Below are positions 13,016-20,565 of a stretch of DNA of 64,000 nucleotides, piece after piece; positions within the stretch are counted from its first letter, which is position 1, and the number at the start of each line of letters is the position of its first letter. Below the pieces are notes generated by a model. It did no database searches and had not been told where the DNA came from. It worked only from the letters and a program-made list of their open reading frames with translations. Source of the stretch: a virus; IMG/VR virus record IMGVR_UViG_3300044675_001894, positions 32,858-96,857 of that record; one strand, 5' to 3'. The position numbers and the translations under genes are program-made.

Positions 13016-13741
13016 ATGGGTGCAATAACACCAAAACAGCAAGCGTTCATTCGCACAATGCTCCTTGAGCGTGCTTCAACACTCGGTCTTGATGAGGCTG
13101 GCGTTGATCAGTACATCATTGATCAGAAGGTGAATGAGTTGTCAAACAAGTCAGCGTCCACCGTCATTGATGCGATCAAACGCATTGAAATCAAGCGTGT
13201 GGGCACCGATCACTTGCCGAAGGCAGAGCGCACCATTGTCAACAAGTATGCGAACCCGTGCACATTGTGCGGTCATCCTGTACCTGTTGGTGCTGGTCAT
13301 GCATTGCTTATCGGTGGCAAGTGGCAGACGTACCACGCACTCGGTCAGTGCTCCAGCGAAACTGCTGTAGCGCCCGAGCGTGTGAGCAATGAGTTGTTCG
13401 GGACATTGCCTGATGGCTTCTATGCAATGAAGTCAACGGGCACCAATGACCTCGTGTTCTATGCGGTGAAGACAAACAAGGGTTTTCATGATCCGAAGTT
13501 CAAGGGTCACCGCTCCATCTACCTGATCGTAGGTGGACACAAGGACGAGCGACTCACTGGTGAGCGTGGCGTGAACGCTGTGAAGCGTCTCGTAGCGCTC
13601 AACGATGCAGAGCGTGTGCAGGCACGAGCACTGTACGGTCAAGAGATCGGACGGTGTGGTGTGTGCGGGCGTCATCTCACTGATGAGGCAACACGCAAGC
13701 GAGGCATCGGCAATGACTGCGCAAGCAGGTTGGGCATCTAG
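13016..13741 (+). CDS. DUF6011 domain protein with a central zinc finger
   Basis: 241 residues. C-terminal IGRCGVCGRHLTDEATRKRGIGNDCASRLG is the DUF6011 module, common in actinophages. The N-terminus (TPKQQAFIRTMLLERAS...VNELSNKSASTVIDAIK) is the helical segment usually found with it. A central group CTLCGHPVPVGAGHALLIGGKWQTYHALGQC probably binds zinc. Function unproven; DNA or RNA binding is likely. Single-gene unit between leaders F and G. Confidence 0.8.
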   Translation: MGAITPKQQAFIRTMLLERASTLGLDEAGVDQYIIDQKVNELSNKSASTVIDAIKRIEIKRVGTDHLPKAERTIVNKYANPCTLCGHPVPVGAGHALLIGGKWQTYHALGQCSSETAVAPERVSNELFGTLPDGFYAMKSTGTNDLVFYAVKTNKGFHDPKFKGHRSIYLIVGGHKDERLTGERGVNAVKRLVALNDAERVQARALYGQEIGRCGVCGRHLTDEATRKRGIGNDCASRLGI

Positions 13742-13750
13742 CCCAAGGAT

Positions 13751-13842
13751 GTCATGGCGTAAGCCATGGCGTCCTCACAACACATCGGGCAACTGGTGTG
13801 CTGTGAGGACGCAAGTCCACTAACAATTACCTGAGGAGGTAA
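13751..13842 (+). promoter_or_regulatory. structured leader G (class I) with SD hairpin
   Basis: P2 GTCATGGC-GTAA-GCCATGGC (13751-13770, GNRA loop; same arms as leader F). P3 (13771-13810): GTCCTCACA/TGTGAGGAC, an A/C mismatch, then CACA/TGTG. P4 GGAC-GCAA-GTCC (13807-13818) reuses four bases of P3. SD hairpin TTACCT-GAGG-AGGTAA (13827-13842), six perfect pairs. ATG 13849. Confidence 0.75.
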
Positions 13843-13848
13843 CAGACC

Positions 13849-15381
13849 ATGAATACACAACTAGGAGAACTAAGCGCATTGCTTAGTCGTGTTGAGCGTG
13901 TAGCGCCAGCCATCACGGCTGACCCTGCGCTCCATGCGTTAAGCAGTGCTCACGATGGCGAAGTCGCTGTAGACCTCGCCCAACCTCTCTTCCCATTCCA
14001 GCGTGCTGGTGTGGCGTATGCACTCAAGCAACGCCGTGCCATCATCGGAGATGAGATGGGGCTGGGTAAGACTCCACAAGGCATCGCAGTAGCAGTGCAC
14101 GCACACAAGGAGGGACACAAAGTCCTCGTTGTAGTGCCACCATCGCTCCGCATCAACTGGCAACGCTCCTTCGCACTGTTCGCACCGTGGCTCTCAACAG
14201 CCATTGTGTCGGGCAACAAGGTGACGGCTCTTCCCAAAGCAGATGTGCTCATTATTGGTGACAGCATCATTGACACTTGGTCAGTGAGGCTCGTCAATGC
14301 CAAGTTCGGCGCACTGATCGTGGACGAGGCACACCGTGCGAAGAATGCAAAGTCAGGACGCACCAAGGGCATCGCACATATCGCAAAGTCAATCCCGACT
14401 GAAGGATATGTGACGCTCTTGAGCGGAACGATCATCGTGAACCGTCCGAACGAATTGGTCTCGCCATTGTCAATCATTGGCAGGCTTGACCGAGTGTTCG
14501 GTGGTAAGTCAGCGTTCCTGTTTCGTTACTGTGACCCGATCCACAACGGCTGGGGTTACGTGTATAACGGAGCAACCAACACCACTGAGTTGAACGACAA
14601 ATTGCGTGGCACCTGCTACGTGAGGCGTAACAAGTCAGATGTGTTGAAGGAACTACCTGCCAAGCGCCGTGCTCAGGTTGCTACCGAGATCAGCAACACC
14701 GATCTCGTGGCATATCGCTCTGCCGAAGAGAACTTCCGTGACTTCGTCATCGCCAATGGCGGTGTTGAAGCGTGGCAGAGAGCCTCTAAGGCTGAAGTGA
14801 TTACACGCTTGAATGCATTGCGCAGGTTGCTAGGCATCGCCAAGATCCCGTATGTGGTTGAGCACGTAGAAGAACTTGTCGCACAAGGCGAGAAGGTCAT
14901 CGTGTTCGCACACCACAAAGAAGTCATCGCACAACTAAGCAGTGCTCTTCATGAGCACGGCGTAGTCAAGGTGGCTGGCGGACTCAGCGATGTGCAGAAG
15001 CAGGAAGCAGTTGACGCATTCCAAACTGGTAGCGCCAAGGTGTTCATCGGACAATTTCAATCCGCTGGTGTTGGTCTCACATTGACCGCATCATCGCATG
15101 TCGTGTTCGCTGAATTGCCATGGGAGCCAGCCTCCGCAGTACAAGCCGAAGACCGTGCGCATCGCATCGGTCAAGACAACGCTGTGGTGGCATGGTGGCT
15201 ACTGGCTGTAGACAACACAAGCGAGATCCCAACAGTGGACGATCGCATGTGGGCGCTACTGAATGCCAAACACGAGACAGTCTCGGCTGTCTTGACGGGG
15301 CATGGTGAGGACATGGGCGCCGAGGGTGCGACAAGCATCACTCAATCGCTCATTGAAGGCATCATCGGCAACGGAGGTTGA
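13849..15381 (+). CDS. SNF2-family DEAD-like helicase (SMARCAL1-type)
   Basis: 510 residues. Walker A GDEMGLGKT (Lys74), motif Ia VVVPPSLRINW, DEAH box LIVDEAHRAKNAKSGR (about 158), motif III LLSGTI, and C-terminal helicase motifs VIVFAHHKEVI, FIGQFQSAGVGLTL and QAEDRAHRIGQ. This is a complete SF2/SNF2 ATPase that translocates on dsDNA; relatives of the SMARCAL1 kind anneal or remodel replication forks. The phage has a second, different SNF2 helicase at 38979-40526. Single-gene unit. Confidence 0.9.
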   Translation: MNTQLGELSALLSRVERVAPAITADPALHALSSAHDGEVAVDLAQPLFPFQRAGVAYALKQRRAIIGDEMGLGKTPQGIAVAVHAHKEGHKVLVVVPPSLRINWQRSFALFAPWLSTAIVSGNKVTALPKADVLIIGDSIIDTWSVRLVNAKFGALIVDEAHRAKNAKSGRTKGIAHIAKSIPTEGYVTLLSGTIIVNRPNELVSPLSIIGRLDRVFGGKSAFLFRYCDPIHNGWGYVYNGATNTTELNDKLRGTCYVRRNKSDVLKELPAKRRAQVATEISNTDLVAYRSAEENFRDFVIANGGVEAWQRASKAEVITRLNALRRLLGIAKIPYVVEHVEELVAQGEKVIVFAHHKEVIAQLSSALHEHGVVKVAGGLSDVQKQEAVDAFQTGSAKVFIGQFQSAGVGLTLTASSHVVFAELPWEPASAVQAEDRAHRIGQDNAVVAWWLLAVDNTSEIPTVDDRMWALLNAKHETVSAVLTGHGEDMGAEGATSITQSLIEGIIGNGG

Positions 15382-15462
15382 TCGTGGGCGCTCGGCGCCT
15401 CATGGTCGGCGCCAGTAGCGACAGACGATGTGTTCTTGTCCTCACGAGAACCCATCACAGTG

Positions 15463-15564
15463 CATCACGGGCGCAAGCCCGTGGTGTTCTGACAGTACAT
15501 TGGCACACCGCTTGTGTACTGTCAGAACATCACCCGATGTTCAAGTAACAACGCCTGAGGAGGC
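15463..15564 (+). promoter_or_regulatory. structured leader H (class I) with SD hairpin
   Basis: P2 CATCACGGGC-GCAA-GCCCGTGGTG (15463-15486, GNRA loop). P3 (15486-15528) is a perfect 14-bp stem (GTTCTGACAGTACA side). P4 GAACATC-ACCC-GATGTTC (15525-15542) shares four bases with P3. SD hairpin GCCT-GAGG-AGGC (15553-15564), ATG 15568. The 81 bases between the helicase stop and P2 hold two more inverted repeats: GGCGCC/GGCGCC (15394-15413) and GTTCT/AGAAC. Confidence 0.75.
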
Positions 15565-15567
15565 ACC

Positions 15568-15804
15568 ATGAAAGTAAGTCAAGCAATCAAGTTATTGAGT
15601 GAGATCAACCCTGACGAAGAGATCGCTATCTCTTGGTGGGAATCAAACTTGTTCACTGACAAAGACAACAACCAACTATTGGCAGACTCAGAACTGTGGC
15701 TCAAGGCAGTCGCAGTGTTTGACGCCAACGGTGGTTACGACAGCGTCAACCAATTGGTATGGGATTACCTCAATTACGACATCAATCAAGAAGGAGAGTT
15801 TTAA
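15568..15804 (+). CDS. small hypothetical protein, paralog of the next gene product
   Basis: 78 residues (MKVSQAIKLLSEINPDEEIAISWWESNLF...). The N-terminus parallels that of the next gene (xxSxAIxxL..., EIxxxWW/WS) and both end with a QLVWDYL/QLVYEIV helix, so the pair look like tandem duplicates. Acidic. Not recognised. First gene of a four-gene unit behind leader H. Confidence 0.65.
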   Translation: MKVSQAIKLLSEINPDEEIAISWWESNLFTDKDNNQLLADSELWLKAVAVFDANGGYDSVNQLVWDYLNYDINQEGEF

Positions 15805-16047
15805 ATGGACATTTCAGAAGCAATTCAAACAATGATCACTAATCGCCACCTCAAAGAACACGAAATAGTGGTGAGGTGGTCGTGGTGCGACATCCAAGCG
15901 ATGTACCCACAGTGGACAGAAGACCAATGCCGAGATGCCCTGTATGAAGTTGACGATTATGTACACGAGAGAATCGTGGAACTCGGCAACGATGTGTTGA
16001 AGCAACTTGTATACGAAATCGTTGAAACGAAATGGGAGAGTGAATAA
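15805..16047 (+). CDS. small hypothetical protein, paralog of the previous gene product
   Basis: 80 residues, acidic (MDISEAIQTMITNRHLKEHEIVVRWSWCDI...). Central WTEDQCRDALYEVDDYVHERI is helical. A normal SD AAGGAG lies upstream inside the end of the previous gene, not a hairpin. Function unknown. Confidence 0.65.
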   Translation: MDISEAIQTMITNRHLKEHEIVVRWSWCDIQAMYPQWTEDQCRDALYEVDDYVHERIVELGNDVLKQLVYEIVETKWESE

Positions 16048-16352
16048 TGAACAACATCGGAACACCAATCGGTGCATGGGCAATCATCAAGTGGTATGAC
16101 TCAGGCATTGAGAGCGAGGTATTCATCTCGTTCGGTACATGGAATGAGAACGAGTGGAACGGCGAGTTTGACTCGTTCGGGAATCGTGACGATGAGGTCT
16201 TCTTCTACTGCGAAGGTGGAGAAGAGGAACTCAAGTCGCTCATGGGTGACAGCAAGGAAGACTTCGTGGTCATCAACTACGCAGTTGACTACAGCATCCC
16301 GCTCGTGCTCGCTGACATGGACGAGCCAGTATTCAAGGAGGAAGCACAATGA
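16047..16352 (+). CDS. hypothetical acidic protein
   Basis: 101 residues, rich in Trp, Tyr, Phe, Asp and Glu (AWAIIKWYDSGIESEVFISFG...FFYCEGGEEELKSLMGD), very acidic, not recognised. Possibly a DNA-mimic-like or host-targeting early protein, which is speculation from composition. Start overlaps the previous stop (TAATG). Confidence 0.65.
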   Translation: MNNIGTPIGAWAIIKWYDSGIESEVFISFGTWNENEWNGEFDSFGNRDDEVFFYCEGGEEELKSLMGDSKEDFVVINYAVDYSIPLVLADMDEPVFKEEAQ

Positions 16353-16612
16353 TCGGTACAAAGAGTTGGCTACTGACAGGTTGTTATGTAGACGGCACAC
16401 ACGGCGTCTACAGCGCCATGGAAGCGTGCAGGATCGCACGAGAACTCGGATGGGATGGGCAACAGCCCACAGACATTGAGGACTCGTGGTACCAAGAAGA
16501 GGTAGCCACGGAATGGCTGAACGAAATGATCGCTGATGATGGTCACTCGTTCGGCTGGCATGACGCCGAATACTTCTACATGCCACAAGCATGGTGGGAG
16601 GATGTCGCTTGA
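16349..16612 (+). CDS. hypothetical acidic protein
   Basis: 87 residues, Trp-rich and acidic (KSWLLTGCYVDGTHGVYSAMEACRIARELGWDG...WYQEEVATEWLNEMIADDGHSFGWHDAEYFYMP). Not recognised. SD AAGGAGG and an ATGA overlap couple it to the previous gene. Last gene of the four-gene unit. Confidence 0.65.
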   Translation: MIGTKSWLLTGCYVDGTHGVYSAMEACRIARELGWDGQQPTDIEDSWYQEEVATEWLNEMIADDGHSFGWHDAEYFYMPQAWWEDVA

Positions 16613-16619
16613 TCGGGAG

Positions 16620-16729
16620 CATCACGGGCTACGGCTCGTGGTGTCCTCACAGCCCATAAATCATATTTGTGGGTTGTGAGGGCACTCAGTGCCCGATAAA
16701 TTAATTAATCCCTATGACCTGAGGAGGTC
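16620..16729 (+). promoter_or_regulatory. structured leader I (class I) with SD hairpin
   Basis: P2 CATCACGGGC-TACG-GCTCGTGGTG (16620-16643). P3 (16645-16681): CCTCACAGCCCA pairs with TGGGTTGTGAGG, one G-U. P4 GGGCAC-TCA-GTGCCC (16680-16694) can alternate with an outer ATCGGG/CCCGAT helix (16612-16617 with 16692-16697). AT-rich linker, then SD hairpin GACCT-GAGG-AGGTC (16716-16729) and ATG 16732, only two bases away. Confidence 0.75.
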
Positions 16730-16731
16730 TT

Positions 16732-17091
16732 ATGTTAGAGCCAGTAATCACGATGACCGTTGAGCAATGGGAAGAGCAATACGAACCCTTTGTCAATCAC
16801 CTAGATGCAGATGCATCATGGGCAACCGATGACGCCAACGGCATCATGTTTGAAACGTACGGTGCCGAAGTTGATTATGTGTTTGCCCGACCGCTCAACC
16901 ACACATGGACATATGTGGATGGCGAAGAGGGCACATACATTATTGCTGGACGCCATCTCGTAAATCGCATCGGTTACTTCGTAACTGCGGTGCCATGGAA
17001 GGATGACTTCAACACCAAGTATGAAATTCAAGTAAGCGCCAATGATGATTATTACCAAACAGTGTTAGACCTTGAAGGAGGTAGCAAATGA
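16732..17091 (+). CDS. hypothetical protein
   Basis: 119 residues (MTVEQWEEQYEPFVNHLDADASW...MFETYGAEVDYV...TWTYVDGEEGTYIIAGRHLVNRIGYFVTAVPW). I know similar proteins of unknown function from actinobacterial phages and plasmids. Beta-rich, acidic. First gene of a two-gene unit behind leader I. Confidence 0.7.
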   Translation: MLEPVITMTVEQWEEQYEPFVNHLDADASWATDDANGIMFETYGAEVDYVFARPLNHTWTYVDGEEGTYIIAGRHLVNRIGYFVTAVPWKDDFNTKYEIQVSANDDYYQTVLDLEGGSK

Positions 17092-17309
17092 GCAAGATCA
17101 GTTTTGACAATGTGGATGAAGGTACCGAGGTAGAAGTACTCGTGCAGATATCCCCGAGGGAGACATTCCCGTACACAGGGATCGTTTCACGAGTCAGTGA
17201 CACCGAGTTGTCAATGTGGACTACAGACAGTCCGAACGACACTTACGAGACCGAGCGTGAGATTGATATTCCAATCGCAAAGATCCTTGAACTGGACATC
17301 TTTGAATAA
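17088..17309 (+). CDS. small hypothetical protein
   Basis: 73 residues, acidic, beta-rich (VDEGTEVEVLVQISPRETFPYTGIVSRVSDTELSMWT), reminiscent of a small SH3-like barrel by pattern only. Overlaps the previous gene by four bases with SD AAGGAGG. Function unknown. Confidence 0.65.
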   Translation: MSKISFDNVDEGTEVEVLVQISPRETFPYTGIVSRVSDTELSMWTTDSPNDTYETEREIDIPIAKILELDIFE

Positions 17310-17349
17310 TGAATCGTTAAGCGAGTCCTGAGAGGCTTGTACGAAGGGT

Positions 17350-17469
17350 GGCATCAGCCTCGGCTGGTGTCATCCCGTGGATGCTCTGCTTCCTATAGGG
17401 GGTCAGCGGAGCGTCCACGGGGTGAGGCAACTGTGCAACACCTGTACATAACAATGATCTGAGGAGGTC
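17350..17469 (+). promoter_or_regulatory. structured leader J (class I) with SD hairpin
   Basis: P2 GGCATCAGC-CTCG-GCTGGTGTC (17350-17371). P3 (17374-17421) is a 16-bp stem with two G-U pairs (CCCGTGGATGCTCTGC side), the longest of the set. P4 GGTG/CACC (17421-17442) is weak. SD hairpin GATCT-GAGG-AGGTC (17456-17469), five pairs including one G-U. ATG 17473. Confidence 0.7.
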
Positions 17470-17472
17470 AAA

Positions 17473-17718
17473 ATGAGTAAATGGAATGTAACGGTCTCGC
17501 TCCAAACGGGCGTGTACCTAAAAGAAGTCATTGCAAATGATCCATCAACATTGATTGAGGGAGACCTCAATGAAGCAGATGTGATCAAAGCATTGATTGA
17601 GCAATTGCAGTCGGGTGATTCAACACTGGACTGGGTAGTGGAAGAAGTGCAAACACTGGACGGTCGTGTCGTGCGGTTTGACGATGAGGATCGTGTATGG
17701 CTCGGAGATGCAGTATGA
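17473..17718 (+). CDS. small hypothetical protein
   Basis: 81 residues (MSKWNVTVSLQTGVYLKEVIAND...DWVVEEVQTLDGRVVRFDDEDRVWLGDAV), acidic, alpha/beta by eye, not recognised. First gene of a five-gene unit behind leader J. Confidence 0.65.
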   Translation: MSKWNVTVSLQTGVYLKEVIANDPSTLIEGDLNEADVIKALIEQLQSGDSTLDWVVEEVQTLDGRVVRFDDEDRVWLGDAV

Positions 17719-17921
17719 GCAAAGGCTGGGTCACACAGATCGTCATGCTTCTCGGTGTCACGGAGATGGAAGCCGAACAGATTGACAAGTACGCCCTTGA
17801 AGAAGGGCTGTACAACGAGATAGACAGCAGTGAAGCCAGTGTGGCAGAACTTAAAGGGTTCTACGCAATGGTTAGCGATGAGTACAGAAGAGCAAACAAC
17901 ATTGAAACAAAGAGCCTTTAG
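17715..17921 (+). CDS. small hypothetical protein
   Basis: 68 residues from ATG 17715, which overlaps the previous stop (ATGA); an in-frame upstream start would lie inside the previous gene. Helical and acidic (GWVTQIVMLLGVTEMEAEQIDKYALEEGL...). Function unknown. Confidence 0.65.
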   Translation: MSKGWVTQIVMLLGVTEMEAEQIDKYALEEGLYNEIDSSEASVAELKGFYAMVSDEYRRANNIETKSL

Positions 17922-17932
17922 GAGGGCACAAC

Positions 17933-18229
17933 ATGGGAACAATTAATGCACTAGGCATGGCGGAAGCCGTGGAAGACGGAATGATTGAACTGCGTCAGGC
18001 GCTCGCATGGCACCTGCAAAGCAATCACTATCCAGCAGTACCACTGAACATGGTTGATCCATGTGTTATTGCAATTCAGTTAGTCACCGAAGGTGAGCAC
18101 GACAGCAATGTCTCGCTCCCCGACGGAATCTTGTGGCGAGGTCAGCCAGTTGCTCCAGCGTGGGCAGTTGTAGACGCACACCACCTTGAATCATTCATTG
18201 ACATCAGCGAAGAAGAATGGGGTTTCTAA
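17933..18229 (+). CDS. hypothetical protein
   Basis: 98 residues (MGTINALGMAEAVEDGMIELRQALAWHLQSNHYPAVPLNMVDPCVIAIQLV...). A helical N-terminus followed by mixed strands; not recognised. SD AGGAGGG precedes ATG; the stop overlaps the next start. Confidence 0.65.
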   Translation: MGTINALGMAEAVEDGMIELRQALAWHLQSNHYPAVPLNMVDPCVIAIQLVTEGEHDSNVSLPDGILWRGQPVAPAWAVVDAHHLESFIDISEEEWGF

Positions 18230-18780
18230 TGAGCGAAGAAACAGTAAACAAATGTTGTGAGTGCGAGGAGATCGTGGACACCGAAGGTGACTTCGGCTGG
18301 AGCACCGTCAAAGAGGATTACCTCTGCTGGGGTTGCTACGAGTCAGATCAGAACCACGCTTCAACTTTGCAGGTCATTGATGATGGTGCAGTACTCAAGT
18401 ACTACATCGGAGATCATGTACGCATGGATGAATACGGCGATGACATGTTTCGTACCAACATCACGGTCAATCGTGAGTATGTGCACTCCAGTGCATGGCG
18501 TGGTTACTACAACACCACGATTGAAGGCTGGACACAGGTCATGGATGGCTGGACAACGGGAGGCTGGGATGACCCAATCGCTCAACGTAAGCAGACATTC
18601 AATGAATGGGCTGAGTCATTAGTGACAGGTGACTTGGTACCGCCCGTTCCTGTAGCCATCGTGGCTGACCCCACGAGCAATGTGTTCAGCATGGGCATCT
18701 CGGTGCTCACACCTGAGCCAGCCAAACTCAAGGAATGGATCAACGGAGACTTTGACAAACTTTACGGAGCACTGTCATGA
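18229..18780 (+). CDS. hypothetical protein with N-terminal zinc ribbon
   Basis: 183 residues from ATG 18229 (TAATG overlap; an earlier in-frame ATG lies inside the previous gene). NKCCECEEIVDTEGDFGWSTVKEDYLCWGCYES gives two CxxC pairs about 22 residues apart, a zinc ribbon. The rest is acidic and Trp/Tyr-rich, with VPVAIVADPTSNVFSMGISVLTPEPAKLKEWI near the end. Function unknown. Confidence 0.7.
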   Translation: MSEETVNKCCECEEIVDTEGDFGWSTVKEDYLCWGCYESDQNHASTLQVIDDGAVLKYYIGDHVRMDEYGDDMFRTNITVNREYVHSSAWRGYYNTTIEGWTQVMDGWTTGGWDDPIAQRKQTFNEWAESLVTGDLVPPVPVAIVADPTSNVFSMGISVLTPEPAKLKEWINGDFDKLYGALS

Positions 18781-19061
18781 GAGACTACACAAAGACCAAC
18801 AACAGGATCACAGGAGCGTTCTATGTGTACCTTGCGGTTCTTGTAACAGTATTCGTAGTAGTACTGTTCCGAGATTATGTAGAGCGCATGGACTCGTATG
18901 TCTGCAACACAAAGCAACACACCGTGACATACGGGGAGAGCCTGTGGGAGATCGCTCAGAGCAACTGCTCAGGCAATATCCGATCAGCCGTAGATGACCT
19001 CGTAGACACCTACGGGTCAACCATCCAAAACGGGCAGGTCATTGACCTTCCCACAAAATAG
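18777..19061 (+). CDS. membrane-anchored LysM-like protein
   Basis: 94 residues. One transmembrane helix at about 12-32 (ITGAFYVYLAVLVTVFVVVLF) is followed by HTVTYGESLWEIAQSNCSG...VDDLVDTYGSTIQNGQVIDLP, which matches a LysM domain (VxxGDSLWxIA ... NG..I..GQxI.LP). The protein would sit in the membrane with the LysM outside, touching peptidoglycan. It overlaps the previous gene by four bases. A superinfection or lysis-timing role is conceivable. Confidence 0.75.
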   Translation: MRDYTKTNNRITGAFYVYLAVLVTVFVVVLFRDYVERMDSYVCNTKQHTVTYGESLWEIAQSNCSGNIRSAVDDLVDTYGSTIQNGQVIDLPTK

Positions 19062-19150
19062 AAATAGAAGTTGCAATTCCCAATCCACGGAGGTAGTTTT
19101 ATCTCAGTGGTACAACAAATCAAATAAGTCAAACAACAAGGAGAAATAAC

Positions 19151-20176
19151 ATGTCAAGAGAAACCAGCCAGTGGCTCAACCAGAACGTTCTGGTGGGCTT
19201 CACATCCAAGCGTGGAAATGCATGGCACTACAAGGCAACTGAACAAGGAACCGAGCCAAACCATTATGAGCAGGCGATCCCTGTTGAAGATGTGCGCAGG
19301 CGTTTGTTCAACTGGCAGGCTGTTGAAGCACCAGTGTTCGTTCAAGTTCCTGACAACGCTGGAGTCAACCGTTACATTGCGCAGAATGACCGCAAGGCAA
19401 TTGTTCGCAACGACACCTATGAGACTCTCGGTCTCTTCAAGGACTCGTATCAGATCCACCAGTACAACGAGTGGTTGATCGGAACCATCAGCAACATCAT
19501 TGATGACAGCAACCTTCAGATCGGCTCTGCGGGCTTGCTCCGCAACGGTGGAGTTGCTTGGGTCAGCATTGAGATGCCTGAGACAGTTCAGACCAAGGCG
19601 GGCTTTGAGTTCCGTCCTCACCTACTCGGAACTACGAGCCACAACGGCACACTTGCCACCACCTTCAAGCGCACAGTCACCGCTGTGGTGTGTGACAACA
19701 CGCTTGCTGGAGCACTTGGTGAGAGCGGATCAGAGTTCAAGACCCGTCACAGCAAGTTCAGCAACGGACGCATCCAAGACATCCGTGATGCTCTCGGAAT
19801 CATCCACACCATGGCAGACGAAGTCAGCCTTGAGATTGAGCGCTTGTCATCATTGACAGTCACCCAGTCTGAATGGGATGCCATCGTTGACCGCTTGGTG
19901 CCAGTGAGTATCACTGATGATGCTCGCCCTCAAGCCGTGAGCCGTGCTCAGAACAAGCAAGAGTTGATCCGTCACCTCTACAAGAATGACCCACGCTGTG
20001 CTCCATGGGTTGGTACCCAACTCGGAGTGTTGCAGGCATTCAACACATGGACTCACCACTTCAGTGGCAAGGACGAGTCCCGTGTAGAGCGCAACGCAAT
20101 GAATGCACTCAACGGCAAGACCGATGAGTTTGACCGTCAGGTGCTTCGCATCATGAATGACGTGGTACTCGTATGA
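19151..20176 (+). CDS. DUF932 family protein
   Basis: 341 residues. YETLGLFKDSYQIHQYNEWLIGTISNIIDD...SAGLLRNGGVAWVSIEMPETVQTKAGFEFRPHLLGTTSHNGTLATTFKRTVTAVVCDNTL is the conserved core of DUF932 (phage/plasmid-like TIGR03299). Such proteins are widespread on phages and plasmids; the role is not settled. Its upstream gap has a plain AAGGAG and no GAGG-loop hairpin, unlike the units to its left. ATGA overlap with the WhiB gene. Confidence 0.85.
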   Translation: MSRETSQWLNQNVLVGFTSKRGNAWHYKATEQGTEPNHYEQAIPVEDVRRRLFNWQAVEAPVFVQVPDNAGVNRYIAQNDRKAIVRNDTYETLGLFKDSYQIHQYNEWLIGTISNIIDDSNLQIGSAGLLRNGGVAWVSIEMPETVQTKAGFEFRPHLLGTTSHNGTLATTFKRTVTAVVCDNTLAGALGESGSEFKTRHSKFSNGRIQDIRDALGIIHTMADEVSLEIERLSSLTVTQSEWDAIVDRLVPVSITDDARPQAVSRAQNKQELIRHLYKNDPRCAPWVGTQLGVLQAFNTWTHHFSGKDESRVERNAMNALNGKTDEFDRQVLRIMNDVVLV

Positions 20177-20565
20177 CCGAAGCGCTGGTGGGGGAGCAAT
20201 CCCCCACCTATGCTCGGGACACCGAATACACAGCCTTACCATTCCCCGAAGTGATGGCGGAATGGAGATCGCAAGCCAAGTGCAAAGATGAAGACGGATC
20301 ACTGTGGTTTGCCAGCAAGCCGAAAGGCATTAACAACTCATCCATCAAAGGAAGAATTGTTAACAGCCGTAGGAAGCGGGCACAGCGTATTTGTAAAGTG
20401 TGTCCTGTTCAGTATGAATGCCTGCGCTACGCCGTCTTGAATGACTTCAGGGATGGCATATGGGCTGGTTATGAAATGGATGACCTCACACATACAGACC
20501 GTCAAGTACTTCGTCAGCGTATTAAACGAGCAGAACGAAAGTTAAGTAAGACTGTCAATAAGTGA
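20173..20565 (+). CDS. whiB: WhiB-family regulator 1
   Basis: 130 residues. Four Cys (37, 74, 77, 83; RICKVCPVQYEC) bind the [4Fe-4S] cluster, and GIWAG (95-99) is the family turn before a basic C-terminus (RIKRAERKLSK) that touches DNA. WhiB-like proteins bind the principal sigma factor and retune transcription; phage versions act on host promoters and superinfection. Coupled to DUF932 by a four-base overlap. Its 3' end overlaps the convergent glycosyltransferase by 24 bases. Confidence 0.9.
   Translation: MTEALVGEQSPTYARDTEYTALPFPEVMAEWRSQAKCKDEDGSLWFASKPKGINNSSIKGRIVNSRRKRAQRICKVCPVQYECLRYAVLNDFRDGIWAGYEMDDLTHTDRQVLRQRIKRAERKLSKTVNK

Noticed and set aside
9086-17470. P2/P3 hairpins as ordinary intrinsic terminators
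   Set aside because: None is followed by a U-run, they always precede an SD hairpin, and the stems are conserved in position rather than ending at a T tract. Partial termination is still possible.
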